Assembly (NCBI RefSeq): GCF_019175385.1 | Contig: NC_083339.1 | Location: forward strand, 46,920,074 to 46,984,073 | DNA length: 64,000 nt | Origin: Lycium barbarum | Taxonomy: Eukaryota; Streptophyta; Magnoliopsida; Solanales; Solanaceae | Direction: 5' to 3' | Part shown: one piece after another, positions 37,216 through 49,676 of the stretch | How the letters are laid out: the number at the start of each line of letters is the position of its first letter | Position numbering within the stretch: the stretch's first letter is position 1 | Position numbers and translations under genes: made by a program | Notes under the pieces: model-generated | What the model was told of the DNA's origin: nothing | Database searches by the model: none | The model's input: the letters and a program-made list of their open reading frames with translations, nothing else

Positions 37216-37987
37216 GTTTTCCACTAATGATTTTACTAATTAGTCAATATTCCATAATTTTATGTTCTTTGAATGAACAGATCATAGTCTACACAAAGCG
37301 GAATAATTCTTCTTTGTAGAGTGTATAATAAGAGTGGTGTCGGAAGGAGAAAATCTAACAAGCGTCACAGAGAATAGAGAGTTTACCTGTTAAGGAATTG
37401 TATTCTATGTCTTCAAATAACTTGTTCAAATTTGTTTAAATCATGTACTCGAACCGTTTAAAGTTAGATGTTTTATTGATTATATACAAAATTAAGAAAA
37501 TAAGGGAGATTTTTGAATTTTGTACTTTTAAACTAAAGACTAGTCTCTTGGAACGTGCGCTGAACGTTTATCCCATGTCCTTATCATAAATGTTCTATTG
37601 TAACATGTTGAATTGTAACCATATGCATATTTCAAACATTCATGTTTGAGTTATAAAGGTATTGGGACATACAAAATTTCCAAATCAATGTTTATTTTAC
37701 AATTTTATCCATTGTTTCAATTTCAATTTAAAATAGAAAATATTAAAACTAAAATTTTTGTTTGAGTATCTAAAATGAAGTAATGTTTCACCCGAAAAGT
37801 TCAACTTCTTTTCAAAGTGAAATTCATGTCAAACACAATGTCAATTTGTTTTCAACTTCAATATTAACTTTAAATACCTTTTTTTTTTTTTTCAATTTCA
37901 ACCAAATATTGTCCAAACAGGATCATTTAATGGCTAAATAATCAATTTATGTAATTAACAACAATAAAATAAATTTATTCTTTATTG
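37216..37987. other. AT-rich spacer
   Basis: No gene or clear repeat; it contains a T-run at about 37879-37892. Confidence 0.45.
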
Positions 37988-37995
37988 GTTAAAGC

Positions 37996-38896
37996 TAGGG
38001 GTGTACATGGACCGGGTTGGTTCGGATTTTTTAAACACCAAACCAAACCAATTGCGTCGGGTTTTTAAATTTATACACCAAACCAAACCAATAAGATTCG
38101 GGTTTTTCAACCTCGGGTTGTCTCGGGTTATTCGGGTTTTTTTTCCGGAATATTCTTGATACAAAACATATAATTTTTACTTCAAATATTTCTTTAGTCC
38201 TAGTAAGATACAACTATGTAATTAAGGTGTTTCATAAGAAAATAACACAAAATGTGAGAAGAGTGATGACGTTGTATTAGAATATTCAACAAAAGATAAT
38301 AAAATCGCTTAAAATAAATATTGCTAATTAATAAACCATAAAGAAAATGACCATAATCTAAAAATACTAAGTCATCCTAAAATAAATACGGCTAATAAGT
38401 ATTATTTACATGACAAGAAAAAAAAAACTTAAGTTATGTATTTTCACCCTCTAAACCAATTATGCAAAACTAAAGAATAGATATCCAACATTATTGTCAT
38501 TCCTAGTGATAAATTGAATTTCTTTTGTTAGTATTAGTGTTGACTTGGTTTTGGTTTAGACTTTATATGAGTTACTAACGTCCATAGGATATAAAACTTA
38601 TTCGCATTCAAAATTCTAAGTTCAAGCTTTAATAATACGATAATAGATTAAAAACTACGAAAAAAATTTAAGAAATATTTATAAATTACATTACAAATAA
38701 ATATTTTAAAAATTGAATAAACGTAATGTCGGGTTGGTTTGGTTCGGTTTGACTTTTTTTAGCTAAAACCAAACCAAACCAATTATGGTCGGGTTTTTTT
38801 TTCAACACCAAACCAAGTCAAACCAAACCACTAGTCGGATTTTTTTCTCGGTTTATCGGTTTGGTGCGGTTTATCGGTTTACTTTGTACACCCCTA
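37996..38896. mobile_element. Non-autonomous hAT element (901 bp)
   Basis: The termini TAGGGGTGTACA and TGTACACCCCTA have a perfect 8-bp duplication GTTAAAGC (37988-37995, 38897-38904). Many subterminal ACCAAACC/GGTTTGGT and TCGGGTTTTT motifs lie in opposite orientation at the two ends, as in hAT transposase binding arrays. No transposase ORF. Confidence 0.9.
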
Positions 38897-39106
38897 GTTA
38901 AAGCTATGTTTTTTAAGATGTTAAAAAATACTTCCGGAATTTTAATGTGTGCATTTTCAAACTAGAAGTACTATGTTTATGAATGGAAAGTCTAAATGTG
39001 AAAAAGGGAGAACTGAGTCAATGACACCAACGGTATATCTTCATTCTCCTTCATTGCGCGTATGTTTCCTTTTTATTTTCTTTGCTTTTTGAATTTTGAC
39101 AACTAT

Positions 39107-39370
39107 GAGCCTGTTTGGATGGACTTATGTTTATAAGCTGAAAATAATTTATAAGCTAAAAAAAATAAGTTGAGAGTAGTCTAACTTATTTTTTTTTAGC
39201 TTATAAGCTGTTTTCAGCTTATAAGCTGCTTTAGATAAACTAAGTCAAATGAGCCCAATTATTTTTTTCAGCTTATTTTAAGCACAAAATGACTTTAAGG
39301 TGGCTAGTCAAACACTCAAAAAAGCTGAAAACAGCTTATAAGCAACTTATAAGCCAATCCAAACGGGCTC
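39107..39370. mobile_element. Tourist-like MITE (264 bp)
   Basis: Ends GAGCCTGTTTGG and CCAAACGGGCTC, TAT duplication at 39104-39106 and 39371-39373. Interior TTATAAGCTGAAAA repeats show that it belongs to the same family as 33473-33690. Confidence 0.75.
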
Positions 39371-39434
39371 TATGACAATAATCTGGAGCTTTCAGTATCA
39401 TACAACAACTACAGAAAATATAACTCATAAATTA

Positions 39435-39468
<34 letters not shown>

Positions 39469-41334
39469 TCCAATTTTTTATGCCAAAGAAAGAGTATTTT
39501 TTTTTTTTTTATCTTAGAAGATAAAATATTGTCAATGAAAATTAAGACTACCGAACGCTCCCCACAAATTGGGGAAAAAATTACTTTTATGACTCTTAAA
39601 GAGACCTTAAGATTGATTTTTCCAGTCGTTTTGTATAGGAATTATTTCATATTATGATTCATGCGGCAAAAATCAGTAACTTTTCCTTTTCGATGCTCGG
39701 GATGGAATTACTGTCAATTGATTATTCAATTACTTCTTATCTTATCTCAAGAAAAAAATATAGCTCAAAAAATTCATCCTTGAACAGTTGAACTATACTG
39801 CCTCTTTTGTATATGCTTCCACCAACACTTGCATAAACACCACTGTTGAATATTCATCTTGCAGATATATTTTTAAAACATAATTAAAAGAGTAAAATTG
39901 TGAAATATGCAAGGAACATAGGCAGCACATATCATGGAAACTATTTGGAGGATAGTTATTTCCTCACACTGGACAAATGGTTTAATGTAAATTTTATCCC
40001 AAGATTTATATCTACTTAAGAAATTAAAGTTGCACTCTTTAATTTCTTCTATCACAAGAACTCAACAACCAATTATTAACTCGCGGCTGTTCTCGTGTAC
40101 ACATTAAAACAGAGAATCCTTAAACCCGCCGTAAACTTATAAATGACAATACCAAGCATACTATGTTTTGCGCCAAGTTTAGGAATGCCAACCGTTAAAT
40201 CTCTCATTGTTAGGACCACATAGTTTTGTTGATCCTAAATCCAAACATAAAATATTGAAGTTAACCAAATAAACAAAGGAATAAATGAATACAAACTCAA
40301 TTCACAACTAAGTTAAATAGAACATACCAAAAACTTGCATCAAACCCACGAATTGTAAGAACATTTATGCAAAAGCTGAACCTTTTAGTGTACAGAAAGA
40401 AAAACTCCAAAAATTGTTACTTATTGTCATGAATGGTGCTTACATTTGGCAAAAGCAAGTTTCGGCAAGTCGATCAATTACTTGAGAATTAAACATCAAA
40501 TTTCTCCTAATATAATAAAAAGAGGATGATGGGAAGAGAATCAAAGCCGAGAATATTTTCACAGGTAGTCTTTTAGGGGGAAGATCAATAGTGAGGAGAA
40601 AGTGGCAGAGGAAATTTGATTTCCAAAGAGTACGAAACTCAAAAGATGGCAACTCTTCACTAGGGAAGGTTAGAAGCAGACGTTTAATTCAGAACGGGTG
40701 CTTGAAGCGTACATTAGGTTTTTCAAAATTAAATTAGGTATTTAGCTTAAAAATAAGGGTATTTTCGTAAATTAACTTTTAAGATAGAGGTTTCCTGCTT
40801 TTAATATAATATAGGTAGATATATGTAATGTATGAAAATAATTTTTAAATCTTGTGATAGACAAAAAGAAAAAGTCTAATTTAGATAAACAGTTAATTTA
40901 TAAGTCCAATCGCTCCTAAACACACACTCAAGCATACACGATCATACATGTAATAAAGTGACAAGATTAGAGTATCGAATCCACAAGGACTTGTGATTTA
41001 CCATTTACTAAATTAAACTATCCTAACTATCTAATCAAGAAATAAAATTCAAAGTTATAATTAAAAATTAACTAAAAATAAAAGAAAACAAATAACGAAC
41101 TATAACCAAGGAAGAACGAATTTTATGTTATCAATGAAATGAAATCGATCTATGGCTATGGGCTATCCAACAATCACATTGTATTCTTCCGTTGCTTTAA
41201 CTTCTTAATTTATCTAGTTTATTGATTGATAGAGTTAATATTACGAATAAGAACCTTTCGAGTCCTTAATCGCCTATTCAAATTACTGCCACGCCTATAT
41301 GTCTATTGTTGTAAACTTTAACACGAATGCATTT
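39371..41334. other. Gene-free spacer with an (AT)n microsatellite
   Basis: A 30-bp (AT)n lies at about 39440-39469. Short minus-strand ORFs (39873-40055, 40440-40652) have no recognisable product. Text around 40910-41110 (AGTATCGAATCCACAAGGAC) resembles phrases common in degraded LTR elements, but I cannot classify it. Confidence 0.4.
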
Positions 41335-41381
41335 ACAACAACAACAACATACCCAGTGTGATCCCACAAGTGGGGTCTGGG
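41335..41381 (-). mobile_element. Strongly truncated SINE 3' end
   Basis: (CAA)n then ACATACCCAGTGTGATCCC and GTGGGGTCTGGG is the inverse of the TS-type SINE 3' end seen at 30590-30648. It is bordered by ATTTACAA on both sides (about 41331 and 41383), a likely target duplication. Confidence 0.7.
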
Positions 41382-41598
41382 AATTTACAACTCTTGTAAA
41401 TTAACCAAGCAAAACAATCTAGGTATATGTTTATCTTAGGTGCGAATTCGCTTCCTGATGTCCAGGGTTAGGAACTTGTCCTATTTAATCCTGTTACAAT
41501 CTTGAATTCTCACTTTCAAGTTCAGTTCAAGATTCGTAAATAATATTTGATAGTTGGCCAGACAATCCAACATTAAGCTCAAGATTAATGAAATAAAC

Positions 41599-41672
41599 TG
41601 TCACGCCCCAAATCTGGAGAGGCGTGGCCGGCACCCGGTGCCGCACTCGGCTCGAGCGAACCACTCTAGAGG
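41599..41672 (-). repeat. Element F 3' LTR, U5-terminal 74 bp
   Basis: The sequence begins TGTCACGCCCCAAATCTGG, an LTR end in minus orientation, and is interrupted after 74 bp by solo LTR G. It is the boundary between the gene island and the right-hand retrotransposon nest. Confidence 0.78.
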
Positions 41673-44600
41673 TGTCACACCCCGACTTTACTAGGGTGTG
41701 ATGGGCACCCGACCCCATACCCGGAGCCGAGCGAACCCGCTGACTCTTATTACGTACTTAATTTCCTTAGACTCTTGCATTAATAAGGACTGGAAAACAT
41801 AGTAAAGCTTTCAATTTTTTTTTTTTCATCGTACTCAATCAATATAGTCTGTGATCATATAGACTTTATAACATAACATAAAATGACACATAGGCTAGTG
41901 GAGCCGTTCACAATACCAACATCCTATACCCACGACTCTGTCTGCAAAGTCTCTAACATTTATCAGACATCGTAGCACATGTACTCTGACTCGGTAGCAC
42001 TCCAGGAACAAGTGGAGCTTGCCGACTCTGCGGGAATATCTTCTATATTAGCTTCAACTCATCTGGGTGTACCTGCGCGGCATGAAACGCAGCCCCCGAA
42101 GAAGAGGGGTCAGTACGAGCAATGTACTGAGTATGTAAGGCATGAACAACAATACAAGGAGAGGTACCAGTGGATATAATCACAAAGGAATCATATGGCA
42201 TCTCGTATGGAACATATCATGTCATATCATATCGTGTCATATCATATCATGTCATGTCATATCATATCCTGTCGTATCATGTCATATCATATCCTGTCGT
42301 ATCATATCATTTCATGTCATATCATGTCATATCATAGGGAGTCATATAATGTATCATAGACTGATTGAAGTACATGTACATATGAATGCCACTTAGGGCG
42401 GAAAGCATGCATGCTTATCGGTCATATCATATCATATCATATCACCGAAATACGTCGGCTCGCCCATATATCCCGCGTCCGGGCATCCCGCGTCCGGGAT
42501 GATAATGCCAGCTGACCAGGTGGCGATGAAACATGTTTCCCTTCCCCATATCCCCATATACATGTATCCCTTCCCCCCTCCCATATATATATATATAGCA
42601 TGCATGAGAGCCCAAGGAAAGTCATGTGTCTATCGGAGTGACGTAAGGTCGGTAACCTCCGATTGTATTATGGAATCATCATGGTCGTCATGTCACGCCT
42701 TGAAGGAACAATTATAAGGCGAGACTATCAATGAAGAACATTATCTCGGGAAAACATAAAACAGGATCATAACATATTACTTCATATACTTTAAAACCTT
42801 CAAAGTAGTCATTATCCAAAAGTAGCTTAACATTTCATATCGTCGTATTCATGGTAAGAACATATCCTTGGCATATTCGTCATAGACACTTTCTCATGTC
42901 TGGCTTCATTATTGTCATCATAACTTCGTAGACGTTGTTTTAGTTATAAAAACTTTCAAAATTGTAAAACTTGGATTTTGGAGAAAAATTGTATATTTTG
43001 GAAAACATTTATAATTTTTGGAAAGGAAATCATGTTTTGAATTCATAACTTCTAGCTTTTGAAAATAAGGACGTTATGGGGAACATATGAAGACTCAGAA
43101 ACATATTTAGGGTCGATCGGAATTAGTATACGAAAGTTATGAGCGTTTGAAGTTCAGAACCTTTTATGAACATTTCAGAAGTCATTTTTGGAAAATCATT
43201 CTTATCATAGAACATTCTCAATCTTGACATCATCATTGTCATCGTGAAACATATCCATCGTCTTTGCCATAAGAGCTTACGACACCATAACCTTTATTTT
43301 GGAGAAATACGAACGTTTTGGAAAACATTGACGGGTTATCGGGGAAGTAAGCATACCTTAGAATCATAGACATCTAACTTTCAAAACACGGACGATATGG
43401 AAACAATTACAAAATTATAACATCGGGATCATGCCATAGAAAGAAAGGGACGAGCCTTAACATACCGTTACACGTCCTATTAGCTACGCTTATGTGTCCG
43501 AGCTTGTAAGTCTACATTTAAGATAATTCACACTAATGTTAGCCTTTTCATCGTACACTTGTACCATAATTAAAATTATACTATTTTATATTCTGCCGAA
43601 AATCGGGCAGCATCTCCCCTGTTTATATGCCTAGCCCAAATTTTTAACTCAGCAGCCAACAACACAATAACAGCACCAACATCAATAATATCTTTTTTTC
43701 CATATCAACATATTCCATAAAACAGCCCACACGCTGTTTTCCAACTTTTATAAATAATTAACTCAGTATACAATTATTTAATCGCGCCTTCTTCGTAAAT
43801 AAACTAGTATTAACACAAATAGGAAGAGATTCATACCTTTCTCCTTTTAATATTGTTGTATCTTCCCCTTTTCACCTTATTTTTATGCCACAACGCACCG
43901 CCATACGATTCTGTAGTGAAAACTATACGTTATCCGGACTGAAATTGGGAAATTATACCTGGTTTGGGCTAAAATTTGGTGGTGAAAAGTTGGGAAATTT
44001 TCTGGAATATTTAGGGGGTTTTTCGTGGTTTTGGGACGAAAATGAGGGGGTCTCCCCCTCTTTATAATTGTTTTGGAAGCTGCCAGAAGCAGCTGGAAAA
44101 ATGCTCTGCGCGTTCGCGCTGCCTTCTGGCGCGATCGCGTAGAGTTAAATAATTTCCGTCTGCGCGTTCGCGCCCCCTTTGGGCGCGTTCGCGTAGGGTT
44201 AAATTTTCTGACTGGATGTTCGTTCAGTAAAACGGTCATAACTCTTGATCCCGATATCGTATGAGGGCCCACGACCTATGGTTGGAAAGCTAATTCAATT
44301 ATCTACAACTTCTATTTCTGAGAGTTTTCCCAAATTCCAAACTTATAATGCCGTTTTTGCCCTTTCAAGTCAGATCATCCGAAAACGTTTCCTTAAATCG
44401 TCCTTTTGGAGGGCTTATGCCTATTTTTGGCTTATGGGTCCTTCTTGGACTTGCTCAACTTTCCATATACTACTCGTATGTATCTTCATATGTCCTTTAT
44501 AAAACTCCGATGTGTGGGCCCCACTTAGCTTGCAGCAACGAGGGCTTTTTGTCAAATAACGTATGAACTAATCTACACCATATGGTCTCCAAATGTCATA

Positions 44601-44773
44601 TATATATGCTATTATTACCTTCTTATAACACCACCTTCATTCCTAACTTGATTCTCGAATTTTCGTTGAGCGCGTTCGCGCCACGTGGGGGCGCGTTCGT
44701 GCTGTATCAACCCTTTGGCCTGTACTAGCCGTCTACAATTTTTGGTAATGCGAAATTTTTCCGGGGTGTAACA
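41673..44773 (-). mobile_element. Solo LTR G (3101 bp) in the F LTR
   Basis: It runs from TGTCACACCCC to GGGGTGTAACA and is flanked by a perfect AGAGG duplication (41668-41672, 44774-44778). A single LTR with a TSD and no internal region is a product of LTR-LTR recombination. It contains a TCATATCATG microsatellite (about 42205-42345), the conserved hairpin (42111-42131), and in U3 repeated GCGCGTTCGCG palindromes (about 44105-44200, 44668-44700). Confidence 0.9.
42111..42131 (-). other. Conserved LTR stem-loop (LTR G)
   Basis: TCAGTAC and GTACTGA arms with loop GAGCAAT. The loop differs from other LTRs while the arms are kept. Confidence 0.55.
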
Positions 44774-44902
44774 AGAGGGGTAACCCTCAACTTATGCCGA
44801 CAGGGCCTACCTGCATGCATACACTACTAACAAGCCGACAAGGCCACACTCTGAGAATATATGTAAACTGGCTATTTCATCTGAACCGGGCCCACACACC
44901 CA

Positions 44903-44905
<3 letters not shown>

Positions 44906-44988
<83 letters not shown>
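44906..44988. repeat. (AT)n microsatellite
   Basis: About 41 uninterrupted AT units; the Tyr-Ile ORFs across it are artefacts. Confidence 0.95.
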
Positions 44989-44989
<1 letters not shown>

Positions 44990-45514
44990 CTGAGAAGGCT
45001 GACGAGGCTGCCATGGTCGTACAAGACCAAGAGTATCAAAATAGATATACACAAAGCCGGAAAGGCTATCACACTGACACAATATATACATGAATCATCT
45101 CCAAGCCTCTAAAGAAAACATAACTGTATCATGGTCGGGACATGCCCCCGGCCTACTTATCAAGTCTGTAAGCACAAAAGAAGGACTCCAAAAGACCTGG
45201 CAACTCCGAACAAGGGAGCTTACCTAATAGCTGATATTAGATCCTGTCTACTGGGGAGGTTGATCAGTCTATCTAACTGTACATGCAGGCATGAATGCAG
45301 CACCCCCGGCAACAGGAACGTCAGTACGAAATAATGTACCGAATATGTAAGGCTATAACTGAAACTTAACCTGAACTGACATACATGATATACTGAATGT
45401 AAACTGAGAGTCAATAATAATCTGGAACATATCTAGCTGTCTTTGTCTCCTGTCATGTATGCAATACTGAAAATAAACTGTCCGGCCTTATACGGGGCCC
45501 AATGTGTAATTGTA

Positions 45515-45690
45515 TAGCCCCGAAGGCAACGGGACTGACCCGAAGGTCGTGCATAGCCCTGAAGGCAACGTGAGTGACCCAAAGGTGGTGCATAGCCCCT
45601 AAGGCAAATGCAAATAGCCCCGAAGGCAATAGGCATATTTGTATAGCCCCGAAGACAACTGTATCTCTGTATAGCCCCGAGGGCAAATGT
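45515..45690. repeat. Tandem ATAGCCCCGAAGGCAA array in the F LTR
   Basis: About seven diverged units with irregular spacing of 20-35 bp. Confidence 0.75.
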
Positions 45691-46140
45691 ATGCAATGAT
45701 TCTGCAAATGATATGCATGATATACTCTCTGTTTCACAACAAGAGATGATATACTCTAACTGAATTTAGACGCTTGACGAGGGATGATTTCAACACAAGT
45801 AAGATGGAATAACAGAGATATAGAAACTCTATGAATTACTCTTCTTGTATACCCTTGTTAGACTCTTACTGATTATGGGTTCATGCCAAAAAAAGAAAGG
45901 ATAGTCATTACATACCTTTAACGCTTAATCCACGAATCAATATGTATACGCTACGCGAAACACTTCAACCTATATTAATACATGTAACTATGGTTAAGCT
46001 ACGAAAAAGTTTAGAGCATATTTCTAAGCTAGTAGCTCAATTCTAGAAAATTGGGCAGCATCTCCCCTACAACTTTCACTTCCTCCCAATTCGAAATACT
46101 ATCAACAACAAAAACAACAACAACCAACAACCACACATTT

Positions 46141-48633
46141 TGTAACGACCCAACCTGAGGGCCGCGACGGGCACCCGGTGCTAACCCACCCAGGCACCTC
46201 TTATCATACTTTCACATTTACATCTAGGTGAGCCATATAGCTAAATCATACATCTAGGTGAGCCATATAGCTAAATCATACTTCTATTCCTCATTCATAC
46301 TATTTCCATTGGGCAATAATATATTTATATCATCATCAACAACTATGCCCACAACAATGTACATAAGCCGACGAGGCTAACAAAATGATACCCAAAACAT
46401 AGGCCGACAAGGCCAAATACATCTAACCATATACACATGTCTACGAGCCTCTAAGGAGAGTATGTCATGTCATATAGGTGGGACAGGACCCCGCTATGCC
46501 CATAAATATGTACACAAAAGAATAAATACCAAAAGCTGTAACTCCGAATGAAATGGACCTCCGCTATGTAGTCCCTGAGTAATAAAGCTATGGATCAAGC
46601 ATGTCTCCCTGGCCACCTGCGGGCATGACGCAGCGTCCACAAACAAAAGGACGTCGGTATGAAGAATGTACTGAGTATGTAAAGCATGATCAACATCATT
46701 ATGGAGGCATAGTAGACAACATAAGAAATAGCATAGGATGGGAGATAGTAGTATAATCGTCATAAACACTTACTTGCTTTTCATAGGGACTTTCCATTTC
46801 TAATGCGTGATTGTACATATATTCGTATCCATATCCATATTCATATCCGTACTCATTTACATTTCGTATCCCTTTTTGTATTCATGGCATATTCGTATTT
46901 ATACTCATATTTATATCGTATACATATCCATATCATGTACATAGCATACCCGACCATGAAGGTTCGGTGTTTCGCATACCCGGCCATGGCAAGGCTCGGT
47001 GAGTATACATACCTGGCCTTACCAAGGCTCAGGGTTATCCGTACCCAACTGCAGTGGTGCGCGCGCAATACATATATATATATTCTACCCGGCCATATAA
47101 GCTCAGGGTTTCATAATAGTCATACATAGACACATATACATAACAACTCATAAGAATCTTTAGCATCATTACTATCGTCGTTCATTACATCTATCCTTAG
47201 AGGATTACTAGTCATATGAGGAATTTAGTACAATCGTAACATATCAAGAATCATGAGCTTAGTAGCTTTTGAAAATAGCCTTATTTGGAGGACATCATAG
47301 GCTCATAGAAGATTTGATATTTGGCCAAATAACCATGCCTTATGAAAGAAGGGTTAGCCTTACATACCTCTTCGTTCAACTATTCTATCACTTGCACGTT
47401 CTCCTTCAATGCTCACGTTTCTACCTTCATTAGAGTTATACTATCATTAGAAAATCGAGAGCTTAGCATACATGACTAAAGCTAGAAAAAAATTAGACAG
47501 CATCTCCTTTATTTATACGACTTCCTTCATATCCTATATCAACTCCCAAACATCAATAATAACATTCACAATATCATAACAATACTCTTATTCACATACA
47601 TTATCCTTTCTTCTCATTTCACTTCCAATCATCCATATCCATGGTCATAGCACACGATTACATTCATTCATCTACAATGTCTATCCCATGTTCTTAACAT
47701 AATTTATAACATAACCATAATCACAACACATCAAGAATCATGACTCAATCTAAGCTATTACTCAAAAATGACACTATTCCCCCATTCATGACCCATTTTC
47801 TATATCCTTCTACAATCCAAGTGTTTCAACTTCTCAATACCTTAAACAATATGGAAACACCATAAAACTTACCTTAGATGGTGTAGGAATGAACCTTGGG
47901 TGGAAACACTTCACTTGAGCAAAACCCTAGTTTCACCTTCACTTGGATCCCTTGTCATGGATGAACTTTAATAGGTTTCTTACACTTGATACTCTTGGTT
48001 TGATGAAGTTGTTCACTAATATCCCTTGAATTCTTGTGGGAGAAGTGTAGAGAAATGTTCTAGAGGGAAGGGGAGTGAAAGGAAAATGAAATGAAATAAC
48101 TTGGACCCTTTATTAATAATACTCAAATCTGTCCCGCTCTAAATCTACGGACCAATATATGGTCTGTATAAATTTCACTGACCGTATGTATGGCCGTAGA
48201 TTTGGTCCAGTGAGGCTGGCCATCTGGGCTGATTATACGGCCAAACATACGACCAGTATAATTTATACGGCCAGTATGTTGGGCCATATAATGCCCAGTT
48301 CTTCCGAACCCATTCTCGTCGACTTGTTTGATCTCCAAACCTTATGGACCCTTCTTGACACTTGTTTATCACCTCATTAACAATATAAGGGACGTTATAA
48401 CTCTTCTCCAAAGCATTAGTAAATCATCATTAACTTTTTACTCGTAAATCCTTTCCGATACATATCGTATGCCTTGCCTTCTCTTGGCAAACTTTCTCCC
48501 CCTACCTCGAATGTCTTTGAAATCTTAATTAGGGTCATCAAATGTCATTCCTTACTTATTGAAATACCATATAATTCGTGCTCTTCGTTAGTCTATTCAC
48601 TGTGCATCAACGAAAAGTTTTCAAGGTGTAACA
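46141..48633 (-). mobile_element. Solo LTR H (2493 bp) in the F LTR
   Basis: It runs from TGTAACGACCC to AAGGTGTAACA and is flanked by a perfect CATTT duplication (46136-46140, 48634-48638). It resembles LTR A (CATCTAGGTGAGCC phrase, GCCGACGAGGCTAAC). U3 has TACGG/CCGTA motifs at about 48145-48295, and the hairpin (46653-46673) is diverged. Confidence 0.9.
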
Positions 48634-48638
48634 CATTT

Positions 48639-49676
48639 AGTCCTTCAACAATATAAGAACAACCTCCACAATCCATTAGAACAATGTTTAACATTAGATT
48701 ACGACTTTCTGTCGCCATTTCAAAAGTTCTTGACAAGCCAACATACTTAAATCTTCAGCAAGCTCATAGACGTAAAGTGGAATTAAAACCTTACCTTGAT
48801 TAGCAACCCTCAAATAAATCACAACAAGAGCAGCTCCTACAAGTTTACTCTACACAAAATGATAATTATACTAGTGTCAAACAACCTCAAATGTAACGAG
48901 CGACCAGCCCACTACCCTACCATTATGTGGAATTTCTCCACACCATTTATCATTCCAAACTCCATAGAAACAGTAGCAAAAGACACAATTCAAACATAAC
49001 ACGAAACAGTCCACGAAACAGTCCAAAACAGTTCACTATAAATCGAATAATTTGAACTCATGGCTTCAAATCACCGTTCCATGAGTTCTTACTACTATGG
49101 AACTAATTTCCCACATTTACAGTAGAAAAAGAGGATGAAATAGGGCACTATACTCACCTCACTTGGTGAAGAACTTAACTCCTGATTTGGGTTCTTCAAT
49201 CGTAGGTTTTTCTCCAACTAAAGCTTGAAAAAGAAGAGAAAATCACTTAGGGCTTGAGGGAAATTGGAGTGGCCAGCCTTGGAGGAGCTTATATGGAGAA
49301 CTTTGTGTCTAGGGTCGTGGATATAAAGTAGGGGAGAGAGAGATGCAAATCTGATCTATAAAGGGTTCATTTTGAGAAAAATCTGGTCCTTTCCTTTTTA
49401 AGCAAGTAGGTAATGCACTTACTGTCATCTACTTGCTTAATTAGTAGGTGTCACTTGATGGTCCGTTGAATCTAACACGTGTCTCATCCTTACTTCGTAG
49501 TTAAGATACAAATCAAGTAGTTCAAGCAAGTAGGATGGAGAGTAAGTGAAGCAGGCACTTTGGGTAAGCAAGTAGCTCATTTTTATTTGCCCAAAACCTT
49601 ATTTCTCCCATTTAAATGCATTTGTCCACCTTAAAGTTGTCGTGTCTATGATGAACAAAAAATACGGGATGTAACA
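48639..49676 (-). repeat. Element F 3' LTR, U3 part
   Basis: The final piece of the F LTR ends AATACGGGATGTAACA at 49676. Summed with 41599-41672 and 44779-46140 the F LTR is about 2.5 kb, in line with the other families. Confidence 0.75.

Larger units (their letters stand above)
44779..46140 (-). repeat. Element F 3' LTR, middle part
   Basis: Continuation of the F LTR between solo LTRs G and H. It contains an (AT)n of about 82 bp (44906-44988), a hairpin with one mismatch (45321-45342) and an array of ATAGCCCCGAAGGCAA units (45515-45690). Confidence 0.75.

Noticed and set aside
40440..40652. Minus-strand 70-aa ORF as a gene
   Set aside because: No recognised domain, AT-rich surroundings and no sign of splicing or leader.
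40910..41110. Ogre-like LTR fragment
   Set aside because: A few familiar phrases only; no boundaries, PBS or coding sequence to support it.
44794..45093. Tyr-Ile repeat ORFs on both strands
   Set aside because: They are translations of the (AT)n microsatellite.
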